From the NCBI GenBank assembly GCA_020073145.1, contig JAIQFS010000025.1, positions 26,543 through 90,542 on the forward strand: DNA of 64,000 nucleotides, read 5' to 3'. Both the position numbers and the translations under genes were made by a program. The number at the start of each line of letters is the position of its first letter. The stretch's first letter is position 1. Of this stretch, positions 55,558 through 64,000 are shown one piece after another. A model generated the notes under the pieces. It saw nothing but the letters and a program-made list of their open reading frames with translations. It was not told where the DNA came from and ran no database searches. The DNA is from Terriglobia bacterium. Its GTDB lineage: Bacteria > Acidobacteriota > Terriglobia > Bryobacterales > Bryobacteraceae.

Positions 55558-57996
55558 ATGAATGGGCTGATCGAGGATCTCCGCCACGGTCTGTGGACGC
55601 TGGCCAAGAACCGTGGGTTCGCTGCTGTCGCCATCCTGTCCTTGGCGCTGGGCATCGGCGCGAACACCACCATCTTTACCTTCCTCAACGCCATCTTTCT
55701 GCAGCCGATACCCGTCGCGGAACCGGCCACGCTGGTCAGCGTGGTGACGCTCGATCCGCGCGTGCCGGGTTACCTCGGTTGCTCGTATCCCAACTATGAG
55801 GATTACCGGGATCACAACCAATCTTTCTCTTCCCTGCTCCTGTATGCCTCCATCGTGGGCACGCTGACGGGCCGCGGCGACCCGCAGCCTCTGGTCTTTC
55901 AGATTGTCTCCGGAAACTACTTTCAGACTCTGGGAGTGACGCCGGCGGTGGGGCGCGCCTTTGTGCCGGAGGAAGACACGGTTCCGGATGCGCACCCGGT
56001 GGCGGTGATCAGCCACGCGTTATGGATGCGGCAGTTCGCCGGGGATTCGCAGGTCACCGGGCGCACGGTGGGGGTCAACGGCCACCAGTTTCAAATCGTG
56101 GGAGTGGCGCCGGCTGGATTTCAGGGATTGAACCAGTTGGGGCCGGCCGACGTGTGGGTGCCCATGATGATGTACCGCCAACTGTATCCCAACGCCACGT
56201 GGGTGAATCAGCGCCGCGGTCTGTTTTTTTCGGTGGCGGGGCGGCTGCAAGCGGGCGTGAGCCCGCAACGGGCGGAATCGGAAATGCAGAGCCTGGCAGC
56301 GCAACTGGCGCGGCAATACCCGCGCGACAACGAGGGCCGGCGCGTGAAACTCATCCCGCTGACCGAGGCCGGGATCGGCCACGCCACCCGCACCATCATG
56401 ACCGACTCAGGCGCGGTGTTGATGGTGGTGGCGGGGTTGATCCTGCTGATCGCGTGCGCCAACGTCGCCAATTTGCTGCTGGCTCGCGCGGCCAGCCGCA
56501 ACAAAGAGATCGCGGTGCGCGTGGCGCTCGGAGCCAGCCGGTGGCGTCTCATTCGGCAACTTCTGGCGGAGAGCACCGTGCTGGCGCTGGCGGGCGGGGT
56601 GCTCGGGATCCTGCTGGCGCGCTGGGCCAGCGCGGTGCTGTGGGCGCTGCGGCCGCCGTGGCTCAGCTCGGCGGTCTTCCATGTTCGTCTGGACACGCGC
56701 GTGCTGGCCTTTACGCTCGCGCTTTCCGTACTGACCGGGATTTTATTCGGGCTGGTTCCGGCGCTCCGGGCGACCAATCCCGATCTGGCCGCCGATCTCA
56801 AAGAGCGCTCCAGCCGGCCGGTCTCCGGGTTCGGCGGACGCCATCCGCGCTCCCTGCTGGTGGCCTCGGAAGTCGCCTTGTGCGTGGTGGCCCTGATCGG
56901 CTCGGGATTGTTCATCCGCAGTTTGAGCAATGCCGAGCGCATCGATCCGGGCTTCGACGCCGGCCATTTGGGAATGGTCTCGTTCAACGTGAGCGATCGG
57001 AGTTACAGCCCAGACCGCGGACGCGAATTCCAGCGGCAGGTGGTGGAGCGAGTCTCTGCCCTGCCCGGCGTGCAGTCCGCGGCGCTGTCGCGCGACACCT
57101 TGTTCCGCGTCACCTTCACGCGCACCGTGCTGCTGGACGGCGACTCGGCCACCGACCAGCGCCGGTTTGCGCTGACCAGCCCGGTGTCTCCGAATTACTT
57201 TCGGACCACCGGCATTGCCCTGCTGCGCGGCCGGGACTTCAGTTCGCTCGATACGCAGAACACGCCGCACGTGGCGGTGGTGAACGAAGCGGCCGCCGCG
57301 CGCTACTGGCCGGATCAGAATCCCATCGGCAAGCGGTTCCGCTTCTACGGCGACAATGCGCCGCTCGAAGTCATCGGGGTGGCGCGCAATGCCAACTATC
57401 TGGCGCTGGCCGAGCCGCCGCAGGCCCTGTTCTACACATCCCTGCTCCAGGATTATGGCAGCGCGGCGACCCTGGTCTTCCGCGCCAGCGGCGATCCCGA
57501 CGCCGCGTTAGCCGGCGTGCGGCGCGAGGTGCAGGTGCTCGATCCCAACCTGCTGCTGGAATCGCGCAGCGTGCGCACGGTGATCCGGGCATCGCTGTGG
57601 GCGCCGCGGCTGTCGGCGGGGCTGCTCACGGTCTTCGGGATCCTCGCGCTGGTGCTGGCCACGCTGGGGGTCTATGGCGTGATCTCGTATTCGGTGAACC
57701 AGCGAATCCGGGAGATCGGCGTCCGCATGGCGTTGGGCGCGACCGCGGCCGACGTGCAGGTGCTGGTGCTGCGGCAGGGTCTGGCGTTAGTCACGGTGGG
57801 CGTGGTGGCCGGGCTGCTCATCGCGCTGGGAGCTACCCGGGCCGTCCAAAGCCTGCTGTTCGTCACCAGCGCGCGCGACAGTCTGACCTTCGTGCTGGTG
57901 CCTTCCATCCTGATCCTGGTGGCCATCCTGGCGTGTTGGGGGCCGGCCCATCGGGCCACGCGCATCGATCCGGCGGTGGCGTTGCGGGATGAGTAG
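55558..57996 (+). CDS. ADOP-family permease (MacB/FtsX-like, duplicated)
   Basis: 812 residues. It starts with an LRHGLWTLAKNRGFAAVAILSLALGIGANTTIF segment (first membrane helix), then a periplasmic MacB-type domain, a cluster of three helices (about 280-420), a second periplasmic domain, and a final three-helix set (about 690-805) ending in AHRATRIDPAVALR. This two-fold FtsX architecture is the acidobacterial duplicated orphan permease (TIGR03434), which lacks a linked ATPase. The ABC ATPase that follows is of the polysaccharide type and unlikely to be its partner. Confidence 0.9.
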   Translation: MNGLIEDLRHGLWTLAKNRGFAAVAILSLALGIGANTTIFTFLNAIFLQPIPVAEPATLVSVVTLDPRVPGYLGCSYPNYEDYRDHNQSFSSLLLYASIVGTLTGRGDPQPLVFQIVSGNYFQTLGVTPAVGRAFVPEEDTVPDAHPVAVISHALWMRQFAGDSQVTGRTVGVNGHQFQIVGVAPAGFQGLNQLGPADVWVPMMMYRQLYPNATWVNQRRGLFFSVAGRLQAGVSPQRAESEMQSLAAQLARQYPRDNEGRRVKLIPLTEAGIGHATRTIMTDSGAVLMVVAGLILLIACANVANLLLARAASRNKEIAVRVALGASRWRLIRQLLAESTVLALAGGVLGILLARWASAVLWALRPPWLSSAVFHVRLDTRVLAFTLALSVLTGILFGLVPALRATNPDLAADLKERSSRPVSGFGGRHPRSLLVASEVALCVVALIGSGLFIRSLSNAERIDPGFDAGHLGMVSFNVSDRSYSPDRGREFQRQVVERVSALPGVQSAALSRDTLFRVTFTRTVLLDGDSATDQRRFALTSPVSPNYFRTTGIALLRGRDFSSLDTQNTPHVAVVNEAAAARYWPDQNPIGKRFRFYGDNAPLEVIGVARNANYLALAEPPQALFYTSLLQDYGSAATLVFRASGDPDAALAGVRREVQVLDPNLLLESRSVRTVIRASLWAPRLSAGLLTVFGILALVLATLGVYGVISYSVNQRIREIGVRMALGATAADVQVLVLRQGLALVTVGVVAGLLIALGATRAVQSLLFVTSARDSLTFVLVPSILILVAILACWGPAHRATRIDPAVALRDE

Positions 57997-58017
57997 CGGA
58001 AACGCATAGAATCTAAT

Positions 58018-59214
58018 TTGGTCCTCGTACAGAACGTTTCCAAGCTGTACCGCTTGTACCGCCGCCCGGCGGACCGGCTGCGCGAGCTGGTTCCCGGCAG
58101 CCCGCCCCGCCATACCGATTTCTGGGCGCTCCAAGACGTCAGTTTCCAGCTCGAGAAAGGCGAGACCCTAGGCGTCGTGGGGCCGAACGGCTGCGGCAAA
58201 AGCACCCTGCTGCAGTTAGTGAGCGGAATCCTGCAGCCGACCGCGGGGCGCGTGGTCACGCGCGGGCGGATTGCCGCGCTGCTGGAATTAGGCGCGGGAT
58301 TCAATCCGGAATTCACGGGCCGCGAGAACGTCTACCTGAACGGCGAGATCATGGGGCTCAGCCGCGCCGAGATTGGGAAGGCCATGCCCTCCATCGAAGC
58401 CTTTGCCGAGATCGGCGAATTTATCGAGCGGCCGGTGAAGGAGTACTCCAGCGGCATGTACGTGCGGCTCGCCTTCTCCACGGCAATCCACGTGGACCCC
58501 GAAATCCTGATTGTGGATGAAGCGCTGGCCGTAGGCGACGCGGTCTTCGCCAACCGCTGCGTGCGCAAATTTCAGGAACTGCGCGAGCGCAAGATCACGG
58601 TGCTGTTCGTCTCGCACGACCTGGGCCTGGTGAAGCAGCTCTCCGACCGGGCCATCCTGCTGCTGCATGGGCGCATCGAAGCCCAGGGCCTTCCGCACGA
58701 CGTGATCAACCGCTACATCGGCCTGGTGCTGGAAAAGCAGGCGCCGCAATTCCGAAAAGACGACCGCGTGCAAGCCAGCTTCCGGCACGGCGATGGATCG
58801 AGCGAAGTGCAGGCCATTCAGATTCTCAACGCGCACGGTGAGCCGGTCAGCGCGGTGGCCAGCGGCGAGTGCGTCACGGTGCGGGTGCGCTCGCGCTTTC
58901 ACGCCGCCAAGGCCGACCCCATGGTGGGCATCCTGATCCGCACGCGCATCGGCATGGAAGTCTACGGCACCAACACGCGCCTCGAACAGATCTCTCTCGG
59001 CGACTTTCAGCCCGGCGACGACCTGGAAGTCGATTTCCGCCTCGAGTGCTGGCTGACTCCGCAGTCCTACACGCTGACGGTGGCGACCCAAAACGCCGAT
59101 GGCACCAGCCACGATTGGCTGGACGACGTCATCGCCTTCGACGTGGTGGACCGCCGCGTGGCCGCCGGCGTCGCCAACCTGCGGGCCGAAATCCAATGGC
59201 GCGTGTCACGGTAA
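58018..59214 (+). CDS. polysaccharide ABC exporter ATPase with Wzt-like C-terminal domain
   Basis: 398 residues. An ATPase domain (about 1-245) has the Walker A GPNGCGKST at 55-63, the signature YSSGMYVRL, and Walker B ILIVDEALAVGD. The C-terminal half (about 250-395; FRHGDGSSEVQAIQIL, VDFRLECWLTP) is the Wzt_C carbohydrate-binding type that selects finished O-antigen-like chains. The start is TTG, with no clear ribosome site. The matching permease (Wzm) is not in the window. Confidence 0.87.
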   Translation: MVLVQNVSKLYRLYRRPADRLRELVPGSPPRHTDFWALQDVSFQLEKGETLGVVGPNGCGKSTLLQLVSGILQPTAGRVVTRGRIAALLELGAGFNPEFTGRENVYLNGEIMGLSRAEIGKAMPSIEAFAEIGEFIERPVKEYSSGMYVRLAFSTAIHVDPEILIVDEALAVGDAVFANRCVRKFQELRERKITVLFVSHDLGLVKQLSDRAILLLHGRIEAQGLPHDVINRYIGLVLEKQAPQFRKDDRVQASFRHGDGSSEVQAIQILNAHGEPVSAVASGECVTVRVRSRFHAAKADPMVGILIRTRIGMEVYGTNTRLEQISLGDFQPGDDLEVDFRLECWLTPQSYTLTVATQNADGTSHDWLDDVIAFDVVDRRVAAGVANLRAEIQWRVSR

Positions 59215-59465
59215 AAGTGCATCCGCGGGCCAAGCGCACGGCCCTGACCGGCCGCCTCGGTGACGCGTACAAGCTGGATCTGGCCGCGCCGCCCGTCGAT
59301 GGCAAAGCTAACGAGGAGTGCGTGCGCTTCTTCGCTGCACTTTCTGGCGTCCCGCGGTCGAGCGTGCGGATCGTCAAGGGCCTGACGGGCCGGATGAAGG
59401 TGGTGGAGGTGGATGGAGTGACGCAAGGGGAGCTGGAACATCACATCTTCAGTAATTACGCATAG
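59196..59465 (+). CDS. YggU/DUF167-family protein
   Basis: 89 residues: VTVKVHPRAKRTAL, YKLDLAAPPVDGKANEECVRFFA, SVRIVKGLTGRMKVVEVDG, the full pattern of the YggU family (function unknown). It overlaps the ABC ATPase gene by 19 bases, so translation is probably coupled. Confidence 0.87.
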   Translation: MARVTVKVHPRAKRTALTGRLGDAYKLDLAAPPVDGKANEECVRFFAALSGVPRSSVRIVKGLTGRMKVVEVDGVTQGELEHHIFSNYA

Positions 59466-59484
59466 GCAGCGGGGCTAGCAGTGT

Positions 59485-59718
59485 TCAGCCTTTGGGGAAA
59501 TAGGAGTCGTTGCGGACTTGTTCGGCTTGCCAGAGGTGGCGGCGATCGTGAGTGGTCATGTGCGTCAGGAGGGCGCCCAGGGGCATTTTGGTCCACTTGA
59601 AAGGCCACCGAGTCTTGGCTCGGGCCAAGTCGAGGCCGTCGGCTTCTTGAATAGGCTCTCCATCCGTCTTCAGCCTGATCGCAACGAAAACTGCTGCGGG
59701 TAGGTCCCGCTTCTTCAA
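59485..59718 (-). pseudogene. C-terminal fragment of a DinB-like gene
   Basis: 77 residues. The tail MPLGALLTHMTTHDRRHLWQAEQV resembles the last helix of DinB-family proteins, with His residues in HDRRH. The N-terminal helices are missing, and the upstream sequence on this strand belongs to the kinase-fold gene, which ends at 59715. It is probably a leftover. Confidence 0.5.
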
Positions 59719-60575
59719 AAACGGGGGGGCCGGTCGTACAGAGCGCTCTCACCTTTTTCCTCAAAAAGTCTGACGATCCGGTCGCGCCGGGCAAGCAGGC
59801 CCTTGATCTCCTCTTTGTTGAGGTAAGGCATGAGCTCCTTTTCAAGGCTGGCTTGATCGAGCCCCTTCATCTTCACCAGAAGTGTCCGGTCGCACTGGAC
59901 CAGGTTCTGGGGAGCGCGAAGATCATGCCGGGTCCGGAACGACCGCGAATGGTCGATCATCCAGATGTGCCAGCTCGTATCGATTCTGAGATTCCCGGGA
60001 TTGCGGTCGATATTGAAGATTAACTGATCGAAGACGCGCACGACGTACATTTCCTGATTCCACTGCTCGGCATTCGGAGCGGTCAGCTTCTTCTTGAGCC
60101 TTTCCGCCTCGTCCATTTTGTCGTTATCGACATACCAACTGAACGAGGCGGCTTGTCCTGCATATTTCCGCTCGACATAAGGGGGCATCATGTCATCGAT
60201 TCCCAGCAAACGGGCCAATTTCCATGCGGCAACATTGAACTTGTAAGTATCTTTGAAGTTCAGTTCTTTGGTGCCATCCTCGCCTTCGAAGAAATCTTTG
60301 TGCTCATCGACCCGCTGGACGTTGGCGTCATGGGTGATTTTTCCGTCGCTGAGAGTCACGCGACGAGTATCGGTCACTCCTTTCTTGGCGGGTGTTTCGG
60401 CAATAATCTTGGCGCTCCGCAGAAACTCTTCCTTTTGATCGATGGTCAAACCTGGCGCATCACCGGCTCTGAGACTCCATGGAGCGTGCAGCAGGAGAAA
60501 GGCCCACAAACCGAGGCTTACCGGACGCCCGCATCGACGAACAATGTGCATGATGGTTCTCCCGCTACCTTTCAT
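59715..60575 (-). CDS. secreted protein with a HipA/Fam20C/PI3K-like kinase fold
   Basis: 286 residues with a hydrophobic leader (about 20-38). The core has VFDQLIFNIDRNPGNLRID (catalytic loop type D..NxDR..GN, 188-195) and WHIWMIDHSRSFR (metal Asp, 206-211). This pair of motifs is typical of the atypical-kinase group to which HipA, PI3/4-kinase-like and Fam20C proteins belong. An exported position would make it an extracellular kinase, or an inactive relative. Its substrate is unknown. Confidence 0.7.
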   Translation of the reverse strand: MKGSGRTIMHIVRRCGRPVSLGLWAFLLLHAPWSLRAGDAPGLTIDQKEEFLRSAKIIAETPAKKGVTDTRRVTLSDGKITHDANVQRVDEHKDFFEGEDGTKELNFKDTYKFNVAAWKLARLLGIDDMMPPYVERKYAGQAASFSWYVDNDKMDEAERLKKKLTAPNAEQWNQEMYVVRVFDQLIFNIDRNPGNLRIDTSWHIWMIDHSRSFRTRHDLRAPQNLVQCDRTLLVKMKGLDQASLEKELMPYLNKEEIKGLLARRDRIVRLFEEKGESALYDRPPRF

Positions 60576-60633
60576 TTAATCAATCGACGTAGTCACTCGA
60601 TCCTGTGTTCCGGCGATCTGCGCCAACCGGCAA

Positions 60634-60969
60634 TCAAGGCTTCTTAGACGGACGAACCCTGCAGGCACTGGCCGCCAGTTTCACGCCGCTCCATGTTCCT
60701 TGGCACGTAAGATAGTTGCCCGGCTTCACTTGGTCGACGGTGGCGGGATCGGCGGTCTTCGAGTTCGCAGAAGACCCGGCAGTGAACTGGGTGGCGGCGT
60801 TGAAAAGGACTACCCGGTGGGCGGTTCCCTGCTGAATCGTGATTTGGGAACCGTTTTTATCCACGTCGAGGACCGATCCGCTCAGACGACCAGCCTTGTC
60901 GGAAGCGGTCAAAGCCAGAGCAAACGTGATCCCCAGTGAGAAAGCGGCAATTCGTTGAATAACTCGCAT
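60634..60969 (-). CDS. small exported protein of unknown function
   Basis: 111 residues with a signal peptide (about 1-22) and a compact beta-rich domain (GSVLDVDKNGSQITIQQGTAHRVVLFNAATQF; VKPGNYLTCQGTWSG). The pattern resembles OB-type DUF5666 domains, but I would not assign it. AGGAGAAGAT precedes the ATG. Confidence 0.65.
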   Translation of the reverse strand: MRVIQRIAAFSLGITFALALTASDKAGRLSGSVLDVDKNGSQITIQQGTAHRVVLFNAATQFTAGSSANSKTADPATVDQVKPGNYLTCQGTWSGVKLAASACRVRPSKKP

Positions 60970-61176
60970 GATCTTCTCCTCTTCTTAACAATTTTTCATC
61001 GCACTCATTTCACGGCGCGGACTGCCAGTGCACTTCGGCGGCCAAACGCGTTTGATCGAGCAAAGCACCAGTAACCCTTATAAGACTTGCCGATGACCGC
61101 CGGTTCCACGGTGAGGAGGAACCGAACTGTTCACCCAGTGAACCGGAAGGTTTGCGAAACAGTCTGCCCAGGGCGA

Positions 61177-61712
61177 TCACGGAGTATTGTCCGGGCTCGA
61201 GATTCCGATCGCCACTTTCCAGCTCCCGTCAGCCTGTTTTTTCAGAACGCTCAGCAGCTTCGACCGGATGTGCGTCTCCGGCTCCCGTTTTCACGATGAA
61301 GCTCCCGGTGACCACGCTCGACTCCACCGCCCATCCGTCCTCGATGGTGAGATTCTCGATATTCCGTGAGTAGCTGACCGGGTGAAAATCCGGGCAAGGC
61401 CGCGAGGCGGCGTTGCCGGGCGGAGAGGATCGCCTGCTTACCGACCTGGCGAGGCTGGCCGAACTCGATCAGCACGATGTCATCGGTCCAGAGCGCAGCG
61501 ATCGCCGCCGGGTTTCCCGCCAACGTTGCGGCGACATCCTGCTCGTGCAGCTTCTGGATCGCGGCCTGATCCTGCGCGCGGGCAGCGGCCCTGCTTCCGT
61601 CCTGAACGGTTCCCTTCGACCCGCATGCGGCAGATGCAACCGCCGCGCACACGAGAAGCACACGGAGGCGAGCCCTTCTCTCCCTCTTGCCGGTCGTTAG
61701 GCTTCCTCCCAT
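61177..61712 (-). pseudogene. DUF4440/SgcJ-type (NTF2-like) lipoprotein gene with two frame changes
   Basis: The first frame (61712 to about 61385) encodes a leader with a lipobox-like AACG, then QDQAAIQKLHEQDVAATLAGNPAAIAALWTDDIVLIEFG. The NTF2-like fold continues in a second frame (HPVSYSRNIENLTIEDGWAV, TGSFIVKTG) and finishes in a third (LSVLKKQADGSWKVAIGI, stop at 61177). Each frame gives the next expected piece, so the gene was intact recently or is damaged by read error. Confidence 0.65.
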
Positions 61713-61863
61713 GCGTACGCCATATTAGTGTGCCGACCTCGGGAGGATCCCTAAGGTTTTGTTAAGATTTGCCGAAATCAGATTGTTCCGGTTGACCCCG
61801 GCCGCGGTGACGGGCGAGTCGCGGGTGCTTGATGGTGCGGAAGTTGAGAACCCCAGGGTTACG

Positions 61864-63249
61864 CTACACGTTGCCGATGTTGGAGTGCACGACCGAAGGG
61901 AGCGCCATCGATCGCAGACATTCCGCGAACCGCGGGTCACCGCGCATGCTGTCCCAACTCGGTGCGACCGCCAGGTGAACGAGTGCCGGGTCTCTTTGCG
62001 CGATGGCCTGATTCAGGCAGTCGAACGCTTCATCGAGCCGGCCTGCCGCCCCATACAGAACGGCGCGGAAGTATGCCATCTTCAGCAAAATGTCGAAGTC
62101 CATTTGCGGGTTCGTGATCTGATCGACGAAGAATCTTCTCACCCCCGAGAGGCCGGCCGTCGCGTACACCTGCTGCATGTCCGCGATGACCTGCTTCATT
62201 GCCGCCACCTTCTCTTCGGGAAAGCCCCACGCGAGGGCCCGACTGACCTGGCTGACGGTCCAGGCCGCGAAACCATCGATGTCCCCGATCTGCACATAGA
62301 CGTGGTTAATGAACTGGGACGCCAGCAGATGCTTCGGGTTTACCTCCAGCGCCCGCCGAGCCCAGACCAGCGTGTCGTCGTACTTCCGTTGATGCCAATA
62401 CGAGATGGCGATCTGCACCAGAACGCCGGCCGACTGCGGATCGCGTGCGAGCGCCTGTTGCTTGCAACGCAGCCCGTCGTCGAGCCGCCCGAGCGCTTCC
62501 TGGAGCGACCCATACTGCAGGAGCGCCTCGGTGTGATCCGGATTGATTTCGAGCGCACGTTGCAGGCTGCGCTCCGCCGCCGTCCAGTCCCACTCGCTGA
62601 GAAAAAGGATCGTGCCAAGGGCAACTTGCGCGTCCGCCGAGCCGCTGTCCATCGCCAGCGCGCGCAAGGCAGACGCTTTCGCTTCTGCGAACGCTTCTTG
62701 GTACGGCACCGCGCGAAACGCTGCTTGCTGGCACCGTGCGCGCGCCAAGCCCGCGTGCGCCGGTGCATAGGTCGGATCGATCTCGATCGCGGAACGAAAG
62801 GCGTCCACGGCGGCAGGCAGCTCGAAGTACGAGCCTGACAACAGATGAGCCCGGCCGCGGCCGACCAGCTCGTAGAGTTCGACGGGTCGCGTTATGGCGC
62901 TCGGTGTGAATGGCTTCTCGTCGGCCGAGTCAAACCGGACTGCAGCTTTGAAGCGATACCCGGACCGCACGACGGTTTCGATGTAGGCCGGAGGCCGCGT
63001 GTCGTCGCCGAGCGCCTTGCGCAGTGCTGCCACGTGAACATTGAGAATGCCTTCTTCGACAAACGACTCGGGCCAAACATGCGCCAGCAATTCGTCCTTC
63101 GTGACCAACCGCCCCGACTGCCGCACCAACAAAACCAGCACATCGTAGGCCTTCGGTGACAAGCGAACGGCTTCGGTGCCGCGCAGCAGCCGCCGCTCTC
63201 CCACGTCCAGCGCGAACTCGTCGAAATGAAAGACTCCCCGGCTCGCCAT
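61864..63249 (-). CDS. CadC-like winged-helix regulator with TPR repeats
   Basis: About 461 residues from an internal ATG (63249; the frame opens at 63273). The N-terminal OmpR-type winged helix covers about 1-105 (RLLRGTEAVRLSPKAYDVLVLLV, ETVVRSGYRF). At least six TPR units follow (about 125-400; PTYAPAHAGLARA, ALEINPDHTEALLQYGSL). No membrane helix separates them, so unlike CadC it appears soluble. Its target is unknown. Confidence 0.85.
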   Translation of the reverse strand: MASRGVFHFDEFALDVGERRLLRGTEAVRLSPKAYDVLVLLVRQSGRLVTKDELLAHVWPESFVEEGILNVHVAALRKALGDDTRPPAYIETVVRSGYRFKAAVRFDSADEKPFTPSAITRPVELYELVGRGRAHLLSGSYFELPAAVDAFRSAIEIDPTYAPAHAGLARARCQQAAFRAVPYQEAFAEAKASALRALAMDSGSADAQVALGTILFLSEWDWTAAERSLQRALEINPDHTEALLQYGSLQEALGRLDDGLRCKQQALARDPQSAGVLVQIAISYWHQRKYDDTLVWARRALEVNPKHLLASQFINHVYVQIGDIDGFAAWTVSQVSRALAWGFPEEKVAAMKQVIADMQQVYATAGLSGVRRFFVDQITNPQMDFDILLKMAYFRAVLYGAAGRLDEAFDCLNQAIAQRDPALVHLAVAPSWDSMRGDPRFAECLRSMALPSVVHSNIGNV

Positions 63250-63336
63250 TACGGTTTCGGCCAATCTTAACAAATCCTTCGGGACGCGTCACGGCCCGGC
63301 TGCTACTGTGCCTACGTTGAGGAGGATTCTCACGAA

Positions 63337-63867
63337 ATGAGCACACGATCGCCGGCCGCCGTCATTCTGATCTGCGGATTCACATCACTATTGCTCGCAC
63401 AGGCTCCCCCAGCGCCACCCACGCCTGGTCCCGAACACAAGAAATTGGAGTACTTCCTTGGCAAATGGACTGTGGAAGGCGAGATTAAGGCCAACGCGTT
63501 TGTGCCTGCCGGCAAGACTGTCAGCACCGAAACGGCTACCTTAGGGCTGGGGGGATTTTATGTCGAAAGCCGCAATGAAGGCCCATCAGGGACGAGGCTC
63601 GCCATCATCGGTTACGACAGCCATGCAAAGGTCTACACATCCTACTACGCCAACAGTGTCGGAATGGTCGGTGTCGGCACAGGAACGGTTAACGGAAATA
63701 CCTGGACGTGGATGGTGGAAGACAAGTATGCGGGCCTATCCATCAAAGGAAGGACCACAGTCACGATATTATCGCCCACTGAGTACACCAGCAAGTATGA
63801 AATGGCCGACGGAAAGGGCGGATACACAACCATCGTAGAAGGCAAAGCCACCAAGGTCGGGCCCTAG
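63337..63867 (+). CDS. DUF1579-family exported protein
   Basis: 176 residues with a signal peptide (about 1-22), then HKKLEYFLGKWTVEGEIK, TETATLGLGGFYVES and KVYTSYYANSVGM, the DUF1579 pattern (lipocalin-like beta barrel, function unknown). TGAGGAGG precedes the ATG. It is divergent from the CadC-like gene, with 87 bases between the two starts, so one short region may control both. Confidence 0.82.
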   Translation: MSTRSPAAVILICGFTSLLLAQAPPAPPTPGPEHKKLEYFLGKWTVEGEIKANAFVPAGKTVSTETATLGLGGFYVESRNEGPSGTRLAIIGYDSHAKVYTSYYANSVGMVGVGTGTVNGNTWTWMVEDKYAGLSIKGRTTVTILSPTEYTSKYEMADGKGGYTTIVEGKATKVGP

Positions 63868-63873
63868 CAGCCC

Positions 63874-64000
63874 GTGTCTAAAAACACTTCCTTGGTGGAA
63901 TGTTTCGCCGTAGAATCAGGCATGGCGATGGGAACGAAGCGAGCCAGACAGAAGCAGGAAGAGTTGTTCTATGCCAGCGAGCAGGCTGAAGCGCCGGGGC
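63874..64000 (+). mobile_element. left end of an insertion sequence, cut off by the window
   Basis: GTGTCTAAAAACAC (63874-63887), an imperfect inverted repeat, lies seven bases after the DUF1579 stop. It is followed by the start of a transposase gene at 63922. The layout (short inverted end, then transposase within 50 bases) is that of an IS end. The right end lies outside the window. Confidence 0.55.
63922..64000 (+). CDS. transposase, N-terminal part only
   Basis: The 26 visible residues (MAMGTKRARQKQEELFYAS then EQAEAPG) match the way IS1182/IS5-related transposases begin (MGxxRRxKQxELF...). The frame is open to the window edge. Confidence 0.5.
   Translation, partial: MAMGTKRARQKQEELFYASEQAEAPG

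Noticed and set aside
56022..57992. Long second plus-strand frame inside the ADOP permease gene
   Set aside because: Arg/Gly-rich out-of-frame shadow of 55558-57996.

Overview
The window is GC-rich, gene-dense bacterial DNA that most resembles the Acidobacteriota, class Terriglobia, Solibacter/Bryobacter branch. The main evidence is that it carries three protein types described chiefly from that group: a VWFA-related secreted protein (TIGR03436 type, 9426-10928), a TIGR03435-type protein (26880-27893) and an ADOP-type duplicated permease (55558-57996). A very large TonB/Oar-like receptor with an N-terminal carboxypeptidase-regulatory domain (698-4375) fits the same assignment. No taxonomic search was run, so this is inference from gene content.

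Layout. 1-12.9 kb: rsfS, the Oar-like receptor with a good promoter, three small exported proteins, an IorAB-like molybdenum hydroxylase pair, the VWFA protein, a PIG-L deacetylase and an M48 protease. 12.9-18.3 kb: a degenerate receiver protein, a YtxH-like protein, and a tight minus-strand operon of an isocitrate-lyase-superfamily lyase, two aconitase-family subunits and a decarboxylating dehydrogenase. 18.3-24.1 kb: a secreted PLL-like beta-propeller, a topoisomerase IB fragment, ribosomal protein S1 with a strong promoter, an IHF/HU protein and a HIT protein. 24.1-40 kb: the metabolic core. A threonine-synthase-like enzyme and an 8-oxoguanine-deaminase-like enzyme are followed, after a TIGR03435 gene and a broken membrane gene, by nine overlapping genes: the three subunits of a xanthine-dehydrogenase-family enzyme, ygeY, ygfK, ygeW, carbamate kinase, ssnA and a PLP fold-II enzyme. 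40-48.6 kb: an ArsR regulator with three SRPBCC proteins, DinB, an orphan nuoB, pgeF, nth, a BON protein and a broken BadF-type ATPase. 48.6-64 kb: a kinase/ATPase/TPR regulator, a FecR-domain protein with a clear terminator, the ADOP permease, a Wzt-like ABC ATPase, a secreted kinase-fold protein, a CadC-like regulator, a DUF1579 protein, and the first bases of an insertion sequence.

The most notable system is 28534-39937. Its gene set matches the yge/ygf-xdhD-ssnA cluster of E. coli and gut anaerobes, which has been linked to anaerobic purine/urate breakdown. In that scheme a molybdenum hydroxylase and SsnA act on the purine ring, YgfK and YgeY process the opened product, YgeW transfers a carbamoyl group to phosphate, and carbamate kinase recovers ATP. 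This version is unusual. YgfK is short and seems to lack the flavin/NAD(P)H domain, no hydantoinase (hyuA/ygeZ) is present, and the last gene is a PLP enzyme that does not look like E. coli YgeX. The deaminase at 25393-26874 could feed urate into it.

The window also has many decayed genes: a topoisomerase IB piece, an XRE regulator, a BadF ATPase with its middle missing, a frameshifted membrane protein, a DUF4440 protein with two frame changes, and truncated DinB, DksA-like and membrane-protein pieces. Real decay and assembly or read error cannot be told apart from the sequence alone.
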